From positions 62,001 to 126,000 of the forward strand of contig NZ_JALQEM010000037.1 of NCBI RefSeq assembly GCF_023630705.1: 64,000 nt of DNA, in the 5' to 3' direction. The notes beneath the pieces were generated by a model that searched no databases, was not told the DNA's origin, and saw only the letters and a program-made list of their open reading frames with translations. A program made the translations under genes and the position numbers. This document shows positions 1 to 7,755 of this stretch, piece after piece; positions within the stretch are counted from its first letter, which is position 1; each line of letters opens with the position of its first letter. This stretch comes from Caballeronia sp. GAFFF1 (lineage in GTDB: Bacteria; Pseudomonadota; Gammaproteobacteria; Burkholderiales; Burkholderiaceae).

Positions 1-711
1 TTGTCCGGGCCTGATCCATTCAGCCGGAGTTGCGCCGCCGGCCATCACAATCCACCCTGCTTGCAGCGGCTCTCCCGCTCTAGCGGAAACACGCGCCGCG
101 GCTACTAGTGAACGGAGCGGATGACCAAGCAACGCAGCCGTTGATCCGACTTGAACGACGCGCCCATCGATGTTCAGGGTTAGACCAAGGTTAGAAAAAT
201 CGATGTGCGGGTCACGCCAGGCACCGATCACGAAGCCGCTAGACGACGCGTTGTCCGCTATCACTTCTGGCAGTGAGAACTTGAAGTCCTTGTATCGCGA
301 GTCGATGATCTCAAGCGCGGGAGCGATAGCTTCGACTGCGGCCAACGCTTGTGGGGCAGTCACGTCGCCTTCAAGCGGTCGCTTCAGGATGAAAGCGATC
401 TCCGGTTCAACGCGCGGATGCACAAAGCGCGACAAGTCGATTGCCGTGCCCTCCTCAATCTGCATGTCAGCCGTTAAACGCCCCCAGATTACGTCCGACA
501 AGCCCATCTGGGCCATCTTCGCGCGGCTGGTGAAGCCCATCTTCACACCTACGCGCCGCTGGCCTCGTTCGATGCGCCGTTGGATGGACGCGGCCTGAAT
601 GGCATACGCCGTATCAAGCGACAGACGCCCTTCAGGATCGAACTGCGAAACATCTGTCGCACTCACTGCCGCCTCATCGAGCAGCATTGCATACTCCAAA
701 ACATTGCTCAT
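1..711 (-). CDS. 4-oxalocrotonate decarboxylase (partial, C-terminus off the left edge)
   Basis: Member of the hydratase/decarboxylase (MhpD/DmpH) family. It should decarboxylate 4-oxalocrotonate to 2-oxopent-4-enoate in the lower meta-cleavage pathway, in complex with the hydratase encoded just upstream. The frame is open from the ATG at 711 to base 1 (237 codons seen; the family is about 260 residues). The segment VGVKMGFTSRAKMAQMG matches the decarboxylase branch (DmpH/NbaG) better than the hydratase branch, and VEPEIAF and DSRYKDFKF are family hallmarks. The start is fixed by an ATGA overlap with the stop of the hydratase gene, which implies translational coupling. Assigning decarboxylase rather than a second hydratase is a family-level judgement. 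Confidence 0.85.
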   Translation of the reverse strand, partial: MSNVLEYAMLLDEAAVSATDVSQFDPEGRLSLDTAYAIQAASIQRRIERGQRRVGVKMGFTSRAKMAQMGLSDVIWGRLTADMQIEEGTAIDLSRFVHPRVEPEIAFILKRPLEGDVTAPQALAAVEAIAPALEIIDSRYKDFKFSLPEVIADNASSSGFVIGAWRDPHIDFSNLGLTLNIDGRVVQVGSTAALLGHPLRSLVAAARVSARAGEPLQAGWIVMAGGATPAEWIRPGQ

Positions 712-1505
712 TGATGTACCTTACTCACGTCGTGATCGAAAAGTGCGCGCACGGAACCGAGACCGTTTATGCGTGCGTCGAAGGCGTCGCCCGGGCTGAC
801 GCCGACCATAGGCCCTAATGCGCCTGATAGAACCAGGTCGCCCGCCTTCAAAGGCGTGCCTCGCGCAGTCATCGTTCGGGCTAGCCAAACAACAGCATTG
901 AGCGGGTTCCCCAGGCATGCCGCTCCGGCACCTACGGATACGAGACTTCCCTGCCGTTCCATCGACATCCCGCAAAGACGCAAGTCGAAACTCGATAGTT
1001 TGCGCGGCGCGCTGCCTAGCACATACGCCCCCGACGATGCGTTGTCAGCGATCGTATCGGTGATGCGGATATTCCAGTCGGCGATGCGACTACCGACGAT
1101 TTCGAGTGCTGGCAATGCGTATTCGATCGCATTCAGAACGTCGACGTGGCCCGGATTCGGCACTTCGATATCTCGGCCCATGACAAAAGCGATCTCCGCC
1201 TCGATCCTCGGTTGGTGGAGAATCGCTGCGGGAATGGGTTCTCCGTCGCCATAGCCCATGTGGTCGAACAACATGCCAAAGTCGGGCTGATCGACTCCGA
1301 GTTGCTTCTGCACAGTCAGCGAGGTCAAGCCAATCTTGCACCCTACAAGGCGGCGACCGTTGGCAAGATGCTGATCAGTATTGATACGCTGGATCGCGTA
1401 AGCATCTTCGATGCTCATTTGTTCATAGGTCTCACGCAGTGGCGCGATACACTTACCTGTCATTGCTGCATCGCGCAGCGCGGCCGCAGCCTGTTGAGTG
1501 TCCAT
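708..1505 (-). CDS. 2-oxopent-4-enoate hydratase (2-keto-4-pentenoate hydratase)
   Basis: Hydrates 2-oxopent-4-enoate to 4-hydroxy-2-oxovalerate, the step before aldol cleavage to pyruvate and acetaldehyde. The 265-residue product has the MhpD/DmpE signatures: GCKIGLTS near residue 58, QPDFGMLFDHM, the metal-site region IEAEIAFVMG, and DTIADNASSGAYVLG. An upstream in-frame ATG at 1544 would add 13 residues; 1505 is chosen because it gives the normal family length and the peptide from there aligns. Its stop overlaps the start of the decarboxylase gene, and these two enzymes are known to form a complex in other meta pathways. The expected next genes (acetaldehyde dehydrogenase, 4-hydroxy-2-oxovalerate aldolase) would lie left of the window. 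Confidence 0.88.
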   Translation of the reverse strand: MDTQQAAAALRDAAMTGKCIAPLRETYEQMSIEDAYAIQRINTDQHLANGRRLVGCKIGLTSLTVQKQLGVDQPDFGMLFDHMGYGDGEPIPAAILHQPRIEAEIAFVMGRDIEVPNPGHVDVLNAIEYALPALEIVGSRIADWNIRITDTIADNASSGAYVLGSAPRKLSSFDLRLCGMSMERQGSLVSVGAGAACLGNPLNAVVWLARTMTARGTPLKAGDLVLSGALGPMVGVSPGDAFDARINGLGSVRALFDHDVSKVHQ

Positions 1506-1564
1506 AAGCTTTCTAACCTCTCCAAAGTCGACAACGAACGTCATTCCAGCGACGGGGACACGGC

Positions 1565-2350
1565 TTAGAAGAACATGCTCTCAAGCGCCGCCCCGGGTTC
1601 CTCGGCTCGAATCAGTGCTTCGCCAACGAGAAAATTGTTGACCCCGATCGAACGAAGCGTCTGCACATCGTCTCGGGATCGAATGCCGGACTCCGAGATG
1701 ACGGTTCTGTCCTCGGGTATTAGGTGCCGAAGTGCAATGGTTGTCGCGATGGACGTCTCAAACGTTGTGAGATCGCGGTTATTCACACCGATAAGAGGGG
1801 TCTTCAGCGCAAGCGCCCTTTCCAACTCCGCAGCGTTGTGCACCTCGACGATCACCGCCATCCCAAGGTCGGACGCAACGTTTTCGAGCTCCGTCATCGC
1901 GTGAACATCAAGCATCGCTGCGATGAGGAGGATGCAATCGGCTCCCATAGCACGCGCCTCCCAAACCTGGTACGCGTCGACGATAAAGTCCTTCCTGAGC
2001 ACCGGAAGGCGTGTGGCCGAACGCGCAATACGAAGATCCGATGCGCTCCCGCGAAAAAACTCCCGATCCGTCAGTACGGAGAGGCATGCCGCCCCCGCCT
2101 GTTCGTATGAGCGTGCGATGCTGGCTGGATCGAAATCCGCCCGCAGAATGCCTCGCGCCGGGCTGGCACGTTTCACCTCAGCTACGACGCCAGGCAGCCC
2201 TGCGCTACTCCTCGCGCCCAACGCACCGGCGAAATCTCTGACATCTTCGGTCGTCGCGATCTTCTTTAGGTCGGGTAGCGGCATGCGCTCGCGAGCCAGC
2301 CCGACCTCCTGAGTCTTGAGTCGAACAATCTTTTCTAGAATGGTGCCCAT
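1565..2350 (-). CDS. trpC: indole-3-glycerol phosphate synthase (TrpC family), catabolic-cluster copy
   Basis: The 261-residue (beta/alpha)8 enzyme of tryptophan synthesis converts CdRP to indole-3-glycerol phosphate. All residues known to matter in the family are visible: EVKRASPARG (Glu and Lys of strand 1), LRKDF (the catalytic Lys), VEVHNAAEL (Glu), GVNNRDL (Asn) and SESGIRS (Glu-Ser). It therefore looks like an active enzyme rather than a decayed one. It sits between the hydratase and porin genes inside a degradative operon, with no trpD, trpE or trpG nearby, so it is probably a second copy. Why a biosynthetic enzyme belongs here is unclear; balancing anthranilate or tryptophan flux during degradation of an indolic or anthranilic compound is one guess. 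Confidence 0.9.
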   Translation of the reverse strand: MGTILEKIVRLKTQEVGLARERMPLPDLKKIATTEDVRDFAGALGARSSAGLPGVVAEVKRASPARGILRADFDPASIARSYEQAGAACLSVLTDREFFRGSASDLRIARSATRLPVLRKDFIVDAYQVWEARAMGADCILLIAAMLDVHAMTELENVASDLGMAVIVEVHNAAELERALALKTPLIGVNNRDLTTFETSIATTIALRHLIPEDRTVISESGIRSRDDVQTLRSIGVNNFLVGEALIRAEEPGAALESMFF

Positions 2351-2464
2351 ACCGATACCCGAAGCGTTGGTCCTTCAGACTTCACATTCCCTGCAGTGCT
2401 ACGGTCCTGCGCGCGTTACTCGTCTGTGAAACGGAGGGTCGGCGCCAGAGCGCATCCGGCCTTT

Positions 2465-3586
2465 TCAGAACTTGTGACGAATTCCGGCTACTACGGCCAC
2501 TTGTTCTTTGGTACTCGATGGAGAGGACAAGAACAGGACGGCTGGTGCGTTCGATCCTGACGCACGAATGTAGTTAGCAAACGCAAATACATCCGTTCTC
2601 TTTGAAAGGAAGTACTCCACACTCACCTGCCCCTGGTTCCAGTGCGGGTTCGACGATACGCCCCCGTAGGCACCGTGGGTATAGAGATATGCAGCCGACA
2701 AGAAGAAAGCCGGCGTCACTCTGTACTGACCGACCACGCTCAGATTGTCGAGATGCAGACTTGTGTTGTCGAGATAGTTGTATCGGACATCAGAGACGAT
2801 GCCTCCCAGGCTCAGCTTCTCGAAGTTATACTCTGCCCCACCGGCGGCTACGCGCTGTTTGCGTACGCGGACCGAGTTGCTGAGAGGACTGGTATGGAAC
2901 AGTTGAAAGGGCGCACCAGCATAATCGTCCGATACCGCACCGCTCGGATTCGCAGTTCCGGGGTGATCGATCTCTAAATAGACGAGCGAATATCGCTGAC
3001 TGGTAAGGGCGTAATTGAGCCCTGCGCTGAATGCGCGGTTCTGCTGAAAACTGCCTGCCTTGTTGCTGAACGCATATAGCGCCTCAAAACCAAATCCGCC
3101 CCATACCGGGCTCGCATATTTGACCGAGTTGCTGTACCGAAAATTGCCTTCGATGTTGTCGTTGCTACCTACGCTGACACCAAGGCCCGGGCCCATCGCC
3201 TGTGGTTCGATACGGTCCAGGTAGTCCCATAGCATCTCGTACTGTCGACCGACAGTGAGCGTCCCGTAAGTCGAACTCGACAATCCGACAAACGCTTGCC
3301 GGCCGAACATTCGCCCGCCTTGCCCAAGCTTGCCGCTGTTACTATCGAAGCCGTTCTCGAGCGTTCCAACCGCGGATAATCCGCCGCCCAGATCCTCGCC
3401 TATCTTGAATCCAACCCGATTATTTTGGTTGGCGCCGCTGATCATCGTCCAGTTGCTATGCCCGCCCTGGTTGCTAAAGTAACCGAGCCCGTTCGAGATG
3501 ATCCCGTACAAGGTTACCGAGCTCTGAGCTAACGCGGTCGCAGACGCACAGAACGCCACGACAAGCATACCTAACTTTAGCCTCAT
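2465..3586 (-). CDS. outer-membrane porin (Burkholderia OmpC-like, Gram-negative porin family)
   Basis: A 373-residue porin with an N-terminal signal peptide (MRLKLGMLVVAFCASATALA, then QSSVTLYG), the standard first strand of Burkholderia trimeric porins, and a C-terminal ...AGIRHKF ending in the outer-membrane Phe signal. Internal motifs such as GFKIGEDLGGGLSA and FGRQAFVGLSS, followed by VGRQYEMLWD, belong to the same family. The ATG at 3586 is preferred over an upstream in-frame start because it begins the signal peptide. It lies inside the catabolic operon between the dienelactone hydrolase fusion and trpC, so uptake of the aromatic substrate across the outer membrane is a reasonable inference. 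The substrate cannot be read from the sequence. Confidence 0.92.
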   Translation of the reverse strand: MRLKLGMLVVAFCASATALAQSSVTLYGIISNGLGYFSNQGGHSNWTMISGANQNNRVGFKIGEDLGGGLSAVGTLENGFDSNSGKLGQGGRMFGRQAFVGLSSSTYGTLTVGRQYEMLWDYLDRIEPQAMGPGLGVSVGSNDNIEGNFRYSNSVKYASPVWGGFGFEALYAFSNKAGSFQQNRAFSAGLNYALTSQRYSLVYLEIDHPGTANPSGAVSDDYAGAPFQLFHTSPLSNSVRVRKQRVAAGGAEYNFEKLSLGGIVSDVRYNYLDNTSLHLDNLSVVGQYRVTPAFFLSAAYLYTHGAYGGVSSNPHWNQGQVSVEYFLSKRTDVFAFANYIRASGSNAPAVLFLSSPSSTKEQVAVVAGIRHKF

Positions 3587-3695
3587 GAAGACGCCTTTTG
3601 GGTTGGTGCTCCGCACTGGAGCAAGACTTCTTTCTGTTGGATTGACCCGTGACTGTTCCGCTATTGCCGTAACGCACGGTCCACTGGTTTAAACC

Positions 3696-4934
3696 TCAGA
3701 TCGGCTTTCCCGCGCTCGACTCCCAGTTCCTCATCAGCGCGTTGCTTGGCAGGGTCTCATCGATCATCTTCTTGGCGGTCCGGATTCCGGCGACCGGCAG
3801 CCCAGTGGGATCGAGAACACCAATCTGTACCAGGACCGACGCCTGATCCCAGTAGATGTGCTCGTTATAGAGCTTGTCGCCTCGGAAGCAGATCACTGCG
3901 AGCATTGGAATCTCGATGTACTTGCCGGTCGGCGCCAGCCCGGGAAGCATCCAGTCAATCTCGCGATCGTGAGTGGCGCAGAAAATGAACTCATCGACAA
4001 TTCGGTCCGCGCCGATGGTGCGCGAGACTGGAATGAAATGCGTGTCCGCCGGATTGGCGTTAACGAAGTGATACTTGTAGAACCGTTTCAGATCCTTGTA
4101 GCCCACTCCGCCCGTCATGGTCGGCACGTGATTGACATACGGCGCGGCCACCATGGTCGGCAAGATCGCATCGACATCGCGCGAATCGAACTCGTGGTAG
4201 CAGTGCAGTTCCCAGAGCGAATTGAGGTCATAGATGGGACCGAGCACTTTGCGCAACAGCGCGATAGTGCGCGAATAGGCCATCATCGCGGCCGGCTTGT
4301 CGAAGTGTTCACGTGGCGGAGTCGCAAAAGCGTGGTCACACCCTGGATACACGTACTGTTCGATTCCAGGTACCTCAGAGAGTGCCGACTGGATCGTCTC
4401 GCGTGTTGCCTCGGGACAAAGGGCGTCTTCCCCGGCGAAATGGAAAACCATCGGGCATCGGATCGACGACACGTCATCGAGATACGCGTCGAGCCCCACA
4501 CCGTAGTAACTCACCGCGCAGTCGATATCGGTGCGGGCGGCAGCCAGCATCGCGAGTTTGCCGCCCAGACAATAGCCCACCGCGCCGACTTTTCCAACGT
4601 GTTGCTCCAGCGAACGGAGGCTCTTGATCGTCGACGAGATGTCCCTCATCGCGAGATCGACATCGAACTCGTTGTTATAGCGCAGCGCCGTGGCGAAGTC
4701 CTCGCCGGTGTAGCCGAGATTGACGCCAGGCTTCATGCGCCAGAAGAGATCGGGCACCAGCACGACATAGCCTTCTTCGGCAAATCGATCGGCCATATCC
4801 ATCATGTAGGCGTTGATGCCAAAAATTTCCTGCAACAGGATCAAGCCAGGTCCCGATCCCTGCCGGGGCCGCGCGAGATATGCACAGAAGGTTTGGCCGT
4901 TTCCGGCGTCAATCTCAATGTATTCACCGTTCAT
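3696..4934 (-). CDS. dienelactone hydrolase fused to a SnoaL/NTF2-like domain
   Basis: The 412-residue protein has two domains. Residues 1 to about 235 are a dienelactone hydrolase-type alpha/beta hydrolase: oxyanion region LLQEIFGINAYM, nucleophile elbow GYCLGG (Cys), acid region HFAGEDALCP and a catalytic His in GCDHAFATP. Residues from about 245 to the end (SLWELHCYHEFDSRDVDAIL onward) form an NTF2-like, SnoaL or ester-cyclase-type cone domain. AGGAAG precedes the ATG. Such a fusion could open or rearrange a lactone. The standard 3-hydroxyanthranilate meta route needs no lactone hydrolase, so this protein suggests an additional upper-pathway step. It lies between the SDR and porin genes on the same strand. 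Confidence 0.8.
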   Translation of the reverse strand: MNGEYIEIDAGNGQTFCAYLARPRQGSGPGLILLQEIFGINAYMMDMADRFAEEGYVVLVPDLFWRMKPGVNLGYTGEDFATALRYNNEFDVDLAMRDISSTIKSLRSLEQHVGKVGAVGYCLGGKLAMLAAARTDIDCAVSYYGVGLDAYLDDVSSIRCPMVFHFAGEDALCPEATRETIQSALSEVPGIEQYVYPGCDHAFATPPREHFDKPAAMMAYSRTIALLRKVLGPIYDLNSLWELHCYHEFDSRDVDAILPTMVAAPYVNHVPTMTGGVGYKDLKRFYKYHFVNANPADTHFIPVSRTIGADRIVDEFIFCATHDREIDWMLPGLAPTGKYIEIPMLAVICFRGDKLYNEHIYWDQASVLVQIGVLDPTGLPVAGIRTAKKMIDETLPSNALMRNWESSAGKPI

Positions 4935-4986
4935 GATCTTCCTCGTTCGTTACTCAATGCAACGTGATTGCGGCTCCGGCGAGTCC

Positions 4987-5700
4987 TCAGAGCGTCAAGA
5001 GGCGAGCGTGCAGCGCCTGACGATCCGTGGCCAGTCCAAGAGCGATTTCCTGTGCCATCGTGCCCATGTAGACCTCGTCCGCGTCGCCTTGCAATGCTGC
5101 AAGCACGGCGTCGACCGCTTCTCCCACCGGGATTTTCGGAGGCGGGACGTTACGGCTCATTTCCGTGTCGATCGGTCCGGGAAGGACAGAAATAACCCGC
5201 ACGCGATGCGGCGCGAGTTCGGCTCGCGCGCCTTCCGTCATTCGAAGGGCCGCAGCCTTCGATGCACTTAGCGACGCCATCGACGGCAGGGCGACGCGCG
5301 CGAGTATCGAAAGAACGTTGATAATGGCGCCGCCGTCCGATTTGAGCGCCGGCGAAAATGCGCGCATCATGTTCAACGTCCCAAAGTAATTCACTTCCAT
5401 CTCGGCGCGCGCCGCTTCTGGGTCATTGGCCTCTAGTACCGGCTGGGTTCGGTTCAGCCCTGCGTTGTTGATGAGTAGCGTGGTGTCTCTAGCGTTCGAC
5501 GCCGCCCGCGCCACCTGTTCGATGTTCGTGATGTCTACTTCAACCGGTACAACACGCGGATCGCCGTCAGCAACTCCTCCCGTCTCCTTGACGCCCGCAT
5601 AGACCTTGCGCGCGCCTCCCTTCAGCAACGCCTCGACCAGTCCCGCTCCGAGCCCACGGTCGGCGCCTGTCACGAATGCCACGCAGCCTTCAATTTGCAT
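4987..5700 (-). CDS. short-chain dehydrogenase/reductase family protein lacking the usual catalytic Tyr
   Basis: A 237-residue SDR. The Rossmann glycine motif is VTGADRGLGAG near the N-terminus, followed by NNAGLN and the active-site Ser region NVLSILARVALPSMAS. The next segment reads SLSASKAAA, so the YxxxK position that should be Tyr is Leu, while the Lys is kept. The downstream VLPGPIDTEM is normal for the family. Loss of the Tyr makes ordinary alcohol/ketone oxidoreduction doubtful; the protein may bind ligand, catalyse another reaction, or be impaired. Its ATG lies inside the last codons of the decarboxylase gene (11-base overlap) and GGAGG precedes it, so it is translated as part of the operon. 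Confidence 0.85.
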   Translation of the reverse strand: MQIEGCVAFVTGADRGLGAGLVEALLKGGARKVYAGVKETGGVADGDPRVVPVEVDITNIEQVARAASNARDTTLLINNAGLNRTQPVLEANDPEAARAEMEVNYFGTLNMMRAFSPALKSDGGAIINVLSILARVALPSMASLSASKAAALRMTEGARAELAPHRVRVISVLPGPIDTEMSRNVPPPKIPVGEAVDAVLAALQGDADEVYMGTMAQEIALGLATDRQALHARLLTL

Positions 5701-6724
5701 TACAACCTCCTGAACCGGACGGACGCCCCAGGTTGAAAAAACGTTGGGAATTGATGCCGAGGATCTTCTCCTTCGCAGCGTCGCTTAGTTGCGGGTGATT
5801 TGCTACTAGATCGCCCACCATCTTTTCCCCGAGCGGAAACGGATAGTCGGAGCCGAGCAACACACGGTCTTCGCCCATCGTCTCGACGAGTAAGCGCAGT
5901 GCGCCATCGCTGAAGACCGCACTATCGACATGGAAGCGATCGACGTACGATGCTGGTGGATTCGGGCAATTCTCTCGAACGATGTCTCGTTGCTCCCACG
6001 CGTTCTGCACGCGCCCCAACAAGAACGCGAAACTGCCGCCGCCGTGGGCGAAGCAAAGCTTGAGCGTTTTGGGGATGCGTTCGAACGCGCCCGAGAGGAT
6101 CAGCGACACTATGCTCAACTGAGTTTCAGCCGGCATGGCGACGAGCCATGGCAACATCCACTTTTTCATGCGCCCGTCCGTCATCATGTCCCAGGGGTGC
6201 ACCAGCACCGGTATATCGTCGTTAGCGCAATGCGTGAGGAATGTCACCAGGTGCTCGTCGTCGAGATCGCGCGGGCCGAGGTGATTGCCGATCTGCACGC
6301 CCCGATGACCGGCACGGTGTGCGCGGGTAGCTTCGCGGCATGCGAGTTCCACGTCCTGCAGCGGCACTTGAGCCAGCGGCATCAGGCGCTGCGGCGCGTG
6401 CGAGCAAAACTCCAGCGCGCGATCGTTCATTCGCATGGCCCATTCATGCGCCGCTACCGCGTCGTACCGATACCCGAACATCACGGGTGTCGCGCACATG
6501 AGCTGAATGTCCACGCCGCATCTGTCCATTTCGGCAATCCGCGTGGCGGGGTCCCACAAAGCGCGATAGACGGGTCGAAAGTCACGCTCGCCTGTCATGA
6601 TCATCCCGGTTTCCCCGTCGGCCTCGATCCTGAGCCATGGCGCATGGTCTGGGTCAAGCGCCGTTGCTTCGTTCTGCGAAATCCGCGGAAAAAAGTGGGA
6701 ATGCATGTCAATTCGAACTGTCAT
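5690..6724 (-). CDS. nbaD: 2-amino-3-carboxymuconate-6-semialdehyde decarboxylase (amidohydrolase family)
   Basis: The 344-residue ACMSD-type amidohydrolase decarboxylates the ring-cleavage product of 3-hydroxyanthranilate to 2-aminomuconate 6-semialdehyde. Visible metal and active-site motifs are IDMHSHFFP at the N-terminus, VLVHPWDMM (His), CFAHGGGSFAFLLGR (His and the conserved Arg) and LLGSDYPFPLGE (Asp). These are the ACMSD signatures and argue against a gamma-resorcylate-type decarboxylase. The ATG at 6724 begins the conserved domain; a longer upstream reading is arginine-rich and has no family resemblance. Its neighbours are the dioxygenase that makes its substrate and, further upstream, the dehydrogenase that uses its product. 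Confidence 0.92.
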   Translation of the reverse strand: MTVRIDMHSHFFPRISQNEATALDPDHAPWLRIEADGETGMIMTGERDFRPVYRALWDPATRIAEMDRCGVDIQLMCATPVMFGYRYDAVAAHEWAMRMNDRALEFCSHAPQRLMPLAQVPLQDVELACREATRAHRAGHRGVQIGNHLGPRDLDDEHLVTFLTHCANDDIPVLVHPWDMMTDGRMKKWMLPWLVAMPAETQLSIVSLILSGAFERIPKTLKLCFAHGGGSFAFLLGRVQNAWEQRDIVRENCPNPPASYVDRFHVDSAVFSDGALRLLVETMGEDRVLLGSDYPFPLGEKMVGDLVANHPQLSDAAKEKILGINSQRFFNLGRPSGSGGCNAN

Positions 6725-6747
6725 GTTGATTCGCTCGGCAGGTTCGG

Positions 6748-7281
6748 TTAATCGGTTCGGCCTTGCTTGCCCGGATGAACGACGCCGCAACGTGGACAGC
6801 GACGCTTGTCTTCCGATGCGTAAAAAGCGTCGAAGAGCGGCGGCAGGTCGTTGACAATGTTCTTGAGTTGCAGCTCGACGCGATGAACGCGCTCTCCGCA
6901 TGCATCGCAATACCACTCGAACCCGTCCAATGTGCCTTCGGGGCGTTGACGCTCTATCACAAGGCACGCGCTACCCGACTCCGGTCGCTGCGGTGAATGG
7001 CGTACGTGTGGCGGTAACAGGAACACATCGCCCTCATTCAGTTCAACGCGCTCGCGCTTGCCGTCGATCCACAAATTGAGGTACGCGTTGCCGCGCAGCT
7101 GATAGAAAAACTCCTCGAGTGGATCGTCGTGGTAATCGGTTCGATAGTTCGGCCCGCCCACCACCGTGACGATAAAGTCACTGTCTTGCCATACCTGCTG
7201 GTTGCCCACCGGCGGCTTCAGAAGGTGCGCGTGCTCGTCGATCCAACGTTCGAAATTGAACGGCTTTCCGTAACTCAGCAT
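6748..7281 (-). CDS. nbaC: 3-hydroxyanthranilate 3,4-dioxygenase
   Basis: A 177-residue cupin that opens the ring of 3-hydroxyanthranilate with O2 to give 2-amino-3-carboxymuconate 6-semialdehyde. The catalytic iron ligands His51, Glu57 and His95 (YHDDPLEEFF and PPHVRHSP) fall at exactly the positions known for the Cupriavidus enzyme. The C-terminus carries the bacterial rubredoxin-like metal site, CDACG and later CPRCG. The ATG at 7281 is used; a TTG five codons upstream is possible. This is the gene that defines the pathway of the whole operon. Confidence 0.95.
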   Translation of the reverse strand: MLSYGKPFNFERWIDEHAHLLKPPVGNQQVWQDSDFIVTVVGGPNYRTDYHDDPLEEFFYQLRGNAYLNLWIDGKRERVELNEGDVFLLPPHVRHSPQRPESGSACLVIERQRPEGTLDGFEWYCDACGERVHRVELQLKNIVNDLPPLFDAFYASEDKRRCPRCGVVHPGKQGRTD

Positions 7282-7329
7282 GCTTGTCTCACTCAAAGGA
7301 ATCGATATGTCTTGCGTGCGGTTCGTTTT

Positions 7330-7755
7330 TCAACGTGCCGGCAGATATGCGACGGCCTTCATCTCGACAAGCAGATGTGGATGCGGCAACTGGTGAACGG
7401 CGACAGTGGTTCGGGCTGGACCTGTCTCGTCGAAATATTCCGCATACACTTCGTTGTAGCCACGGAAATCGCTCATGTTCACGAGGAAGGCAGATATCTC
7501 GACGAGATTCGAAAGGTCCGCGCCCACGCTCTTCAGTATGTCGCGCATGTTTTCGATCACCGCGCGCGTCTGTCGACGGATATCGAGCGCGGCAGTGCCG
7601 AATTCATCAGCGAATGCGCCATCGATCGTGTTGTCCGGACGTCGAGAACTCGTCCCCGATACGAACAGGAAGTCACCGGCTCGCGTGATGTGCGGGAAGC
7701 GCCCCCGCGGCGTCGCCTTGCCCGGCACTACGCGCCCCTCAATGGTCTGATTCAT
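7330..7755 (-). CDS. nbaF: 2-aminomuconate deaminase (RidA/YjgF family)
   Basis: A 141-residue RidA-fold protein (GDFLFVSGTSSRRPDNT, later VEISAFLVNMSDF and the C-terminal LLVEMKAVAYLP). In 3-hydroxyanthranilate and aminophenol meta-cleavage operons such proteins hydrolyse 2-aminomuconate to 4-oxalocrotonate and ammonia, and the length matches AmnD/NbaF. A generic enamine deaminase role would be the alternative if it stood alone. The ATG overlaps the stop of the semialdehyde dehydrogenase gene (ATGA), so the two products are made together and act in consecutive steps. Confidence 0.9.
   Translation of the reverse strand: MNQTIEGRVVPGKATPRGRFPHITRAGDFLFVSGTSSRRPDNTIDGAFADEFGTAALDIRRQTRAVIENMRDILKSVGADLSNLVEISAFLVNMSDFRGYNEVYAEYFDETGPARTTVAVHQLPHPHLLVEMKAVAYLPAR

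Noticed and set aside
3858..4967. Long open frame on the plus strand
   Set aside because: It lies antisense to the dienelactone hydrolase fusion, is rich in Arg and His, and has no family resemblance; long antisense frames are common in GC-rich genes.
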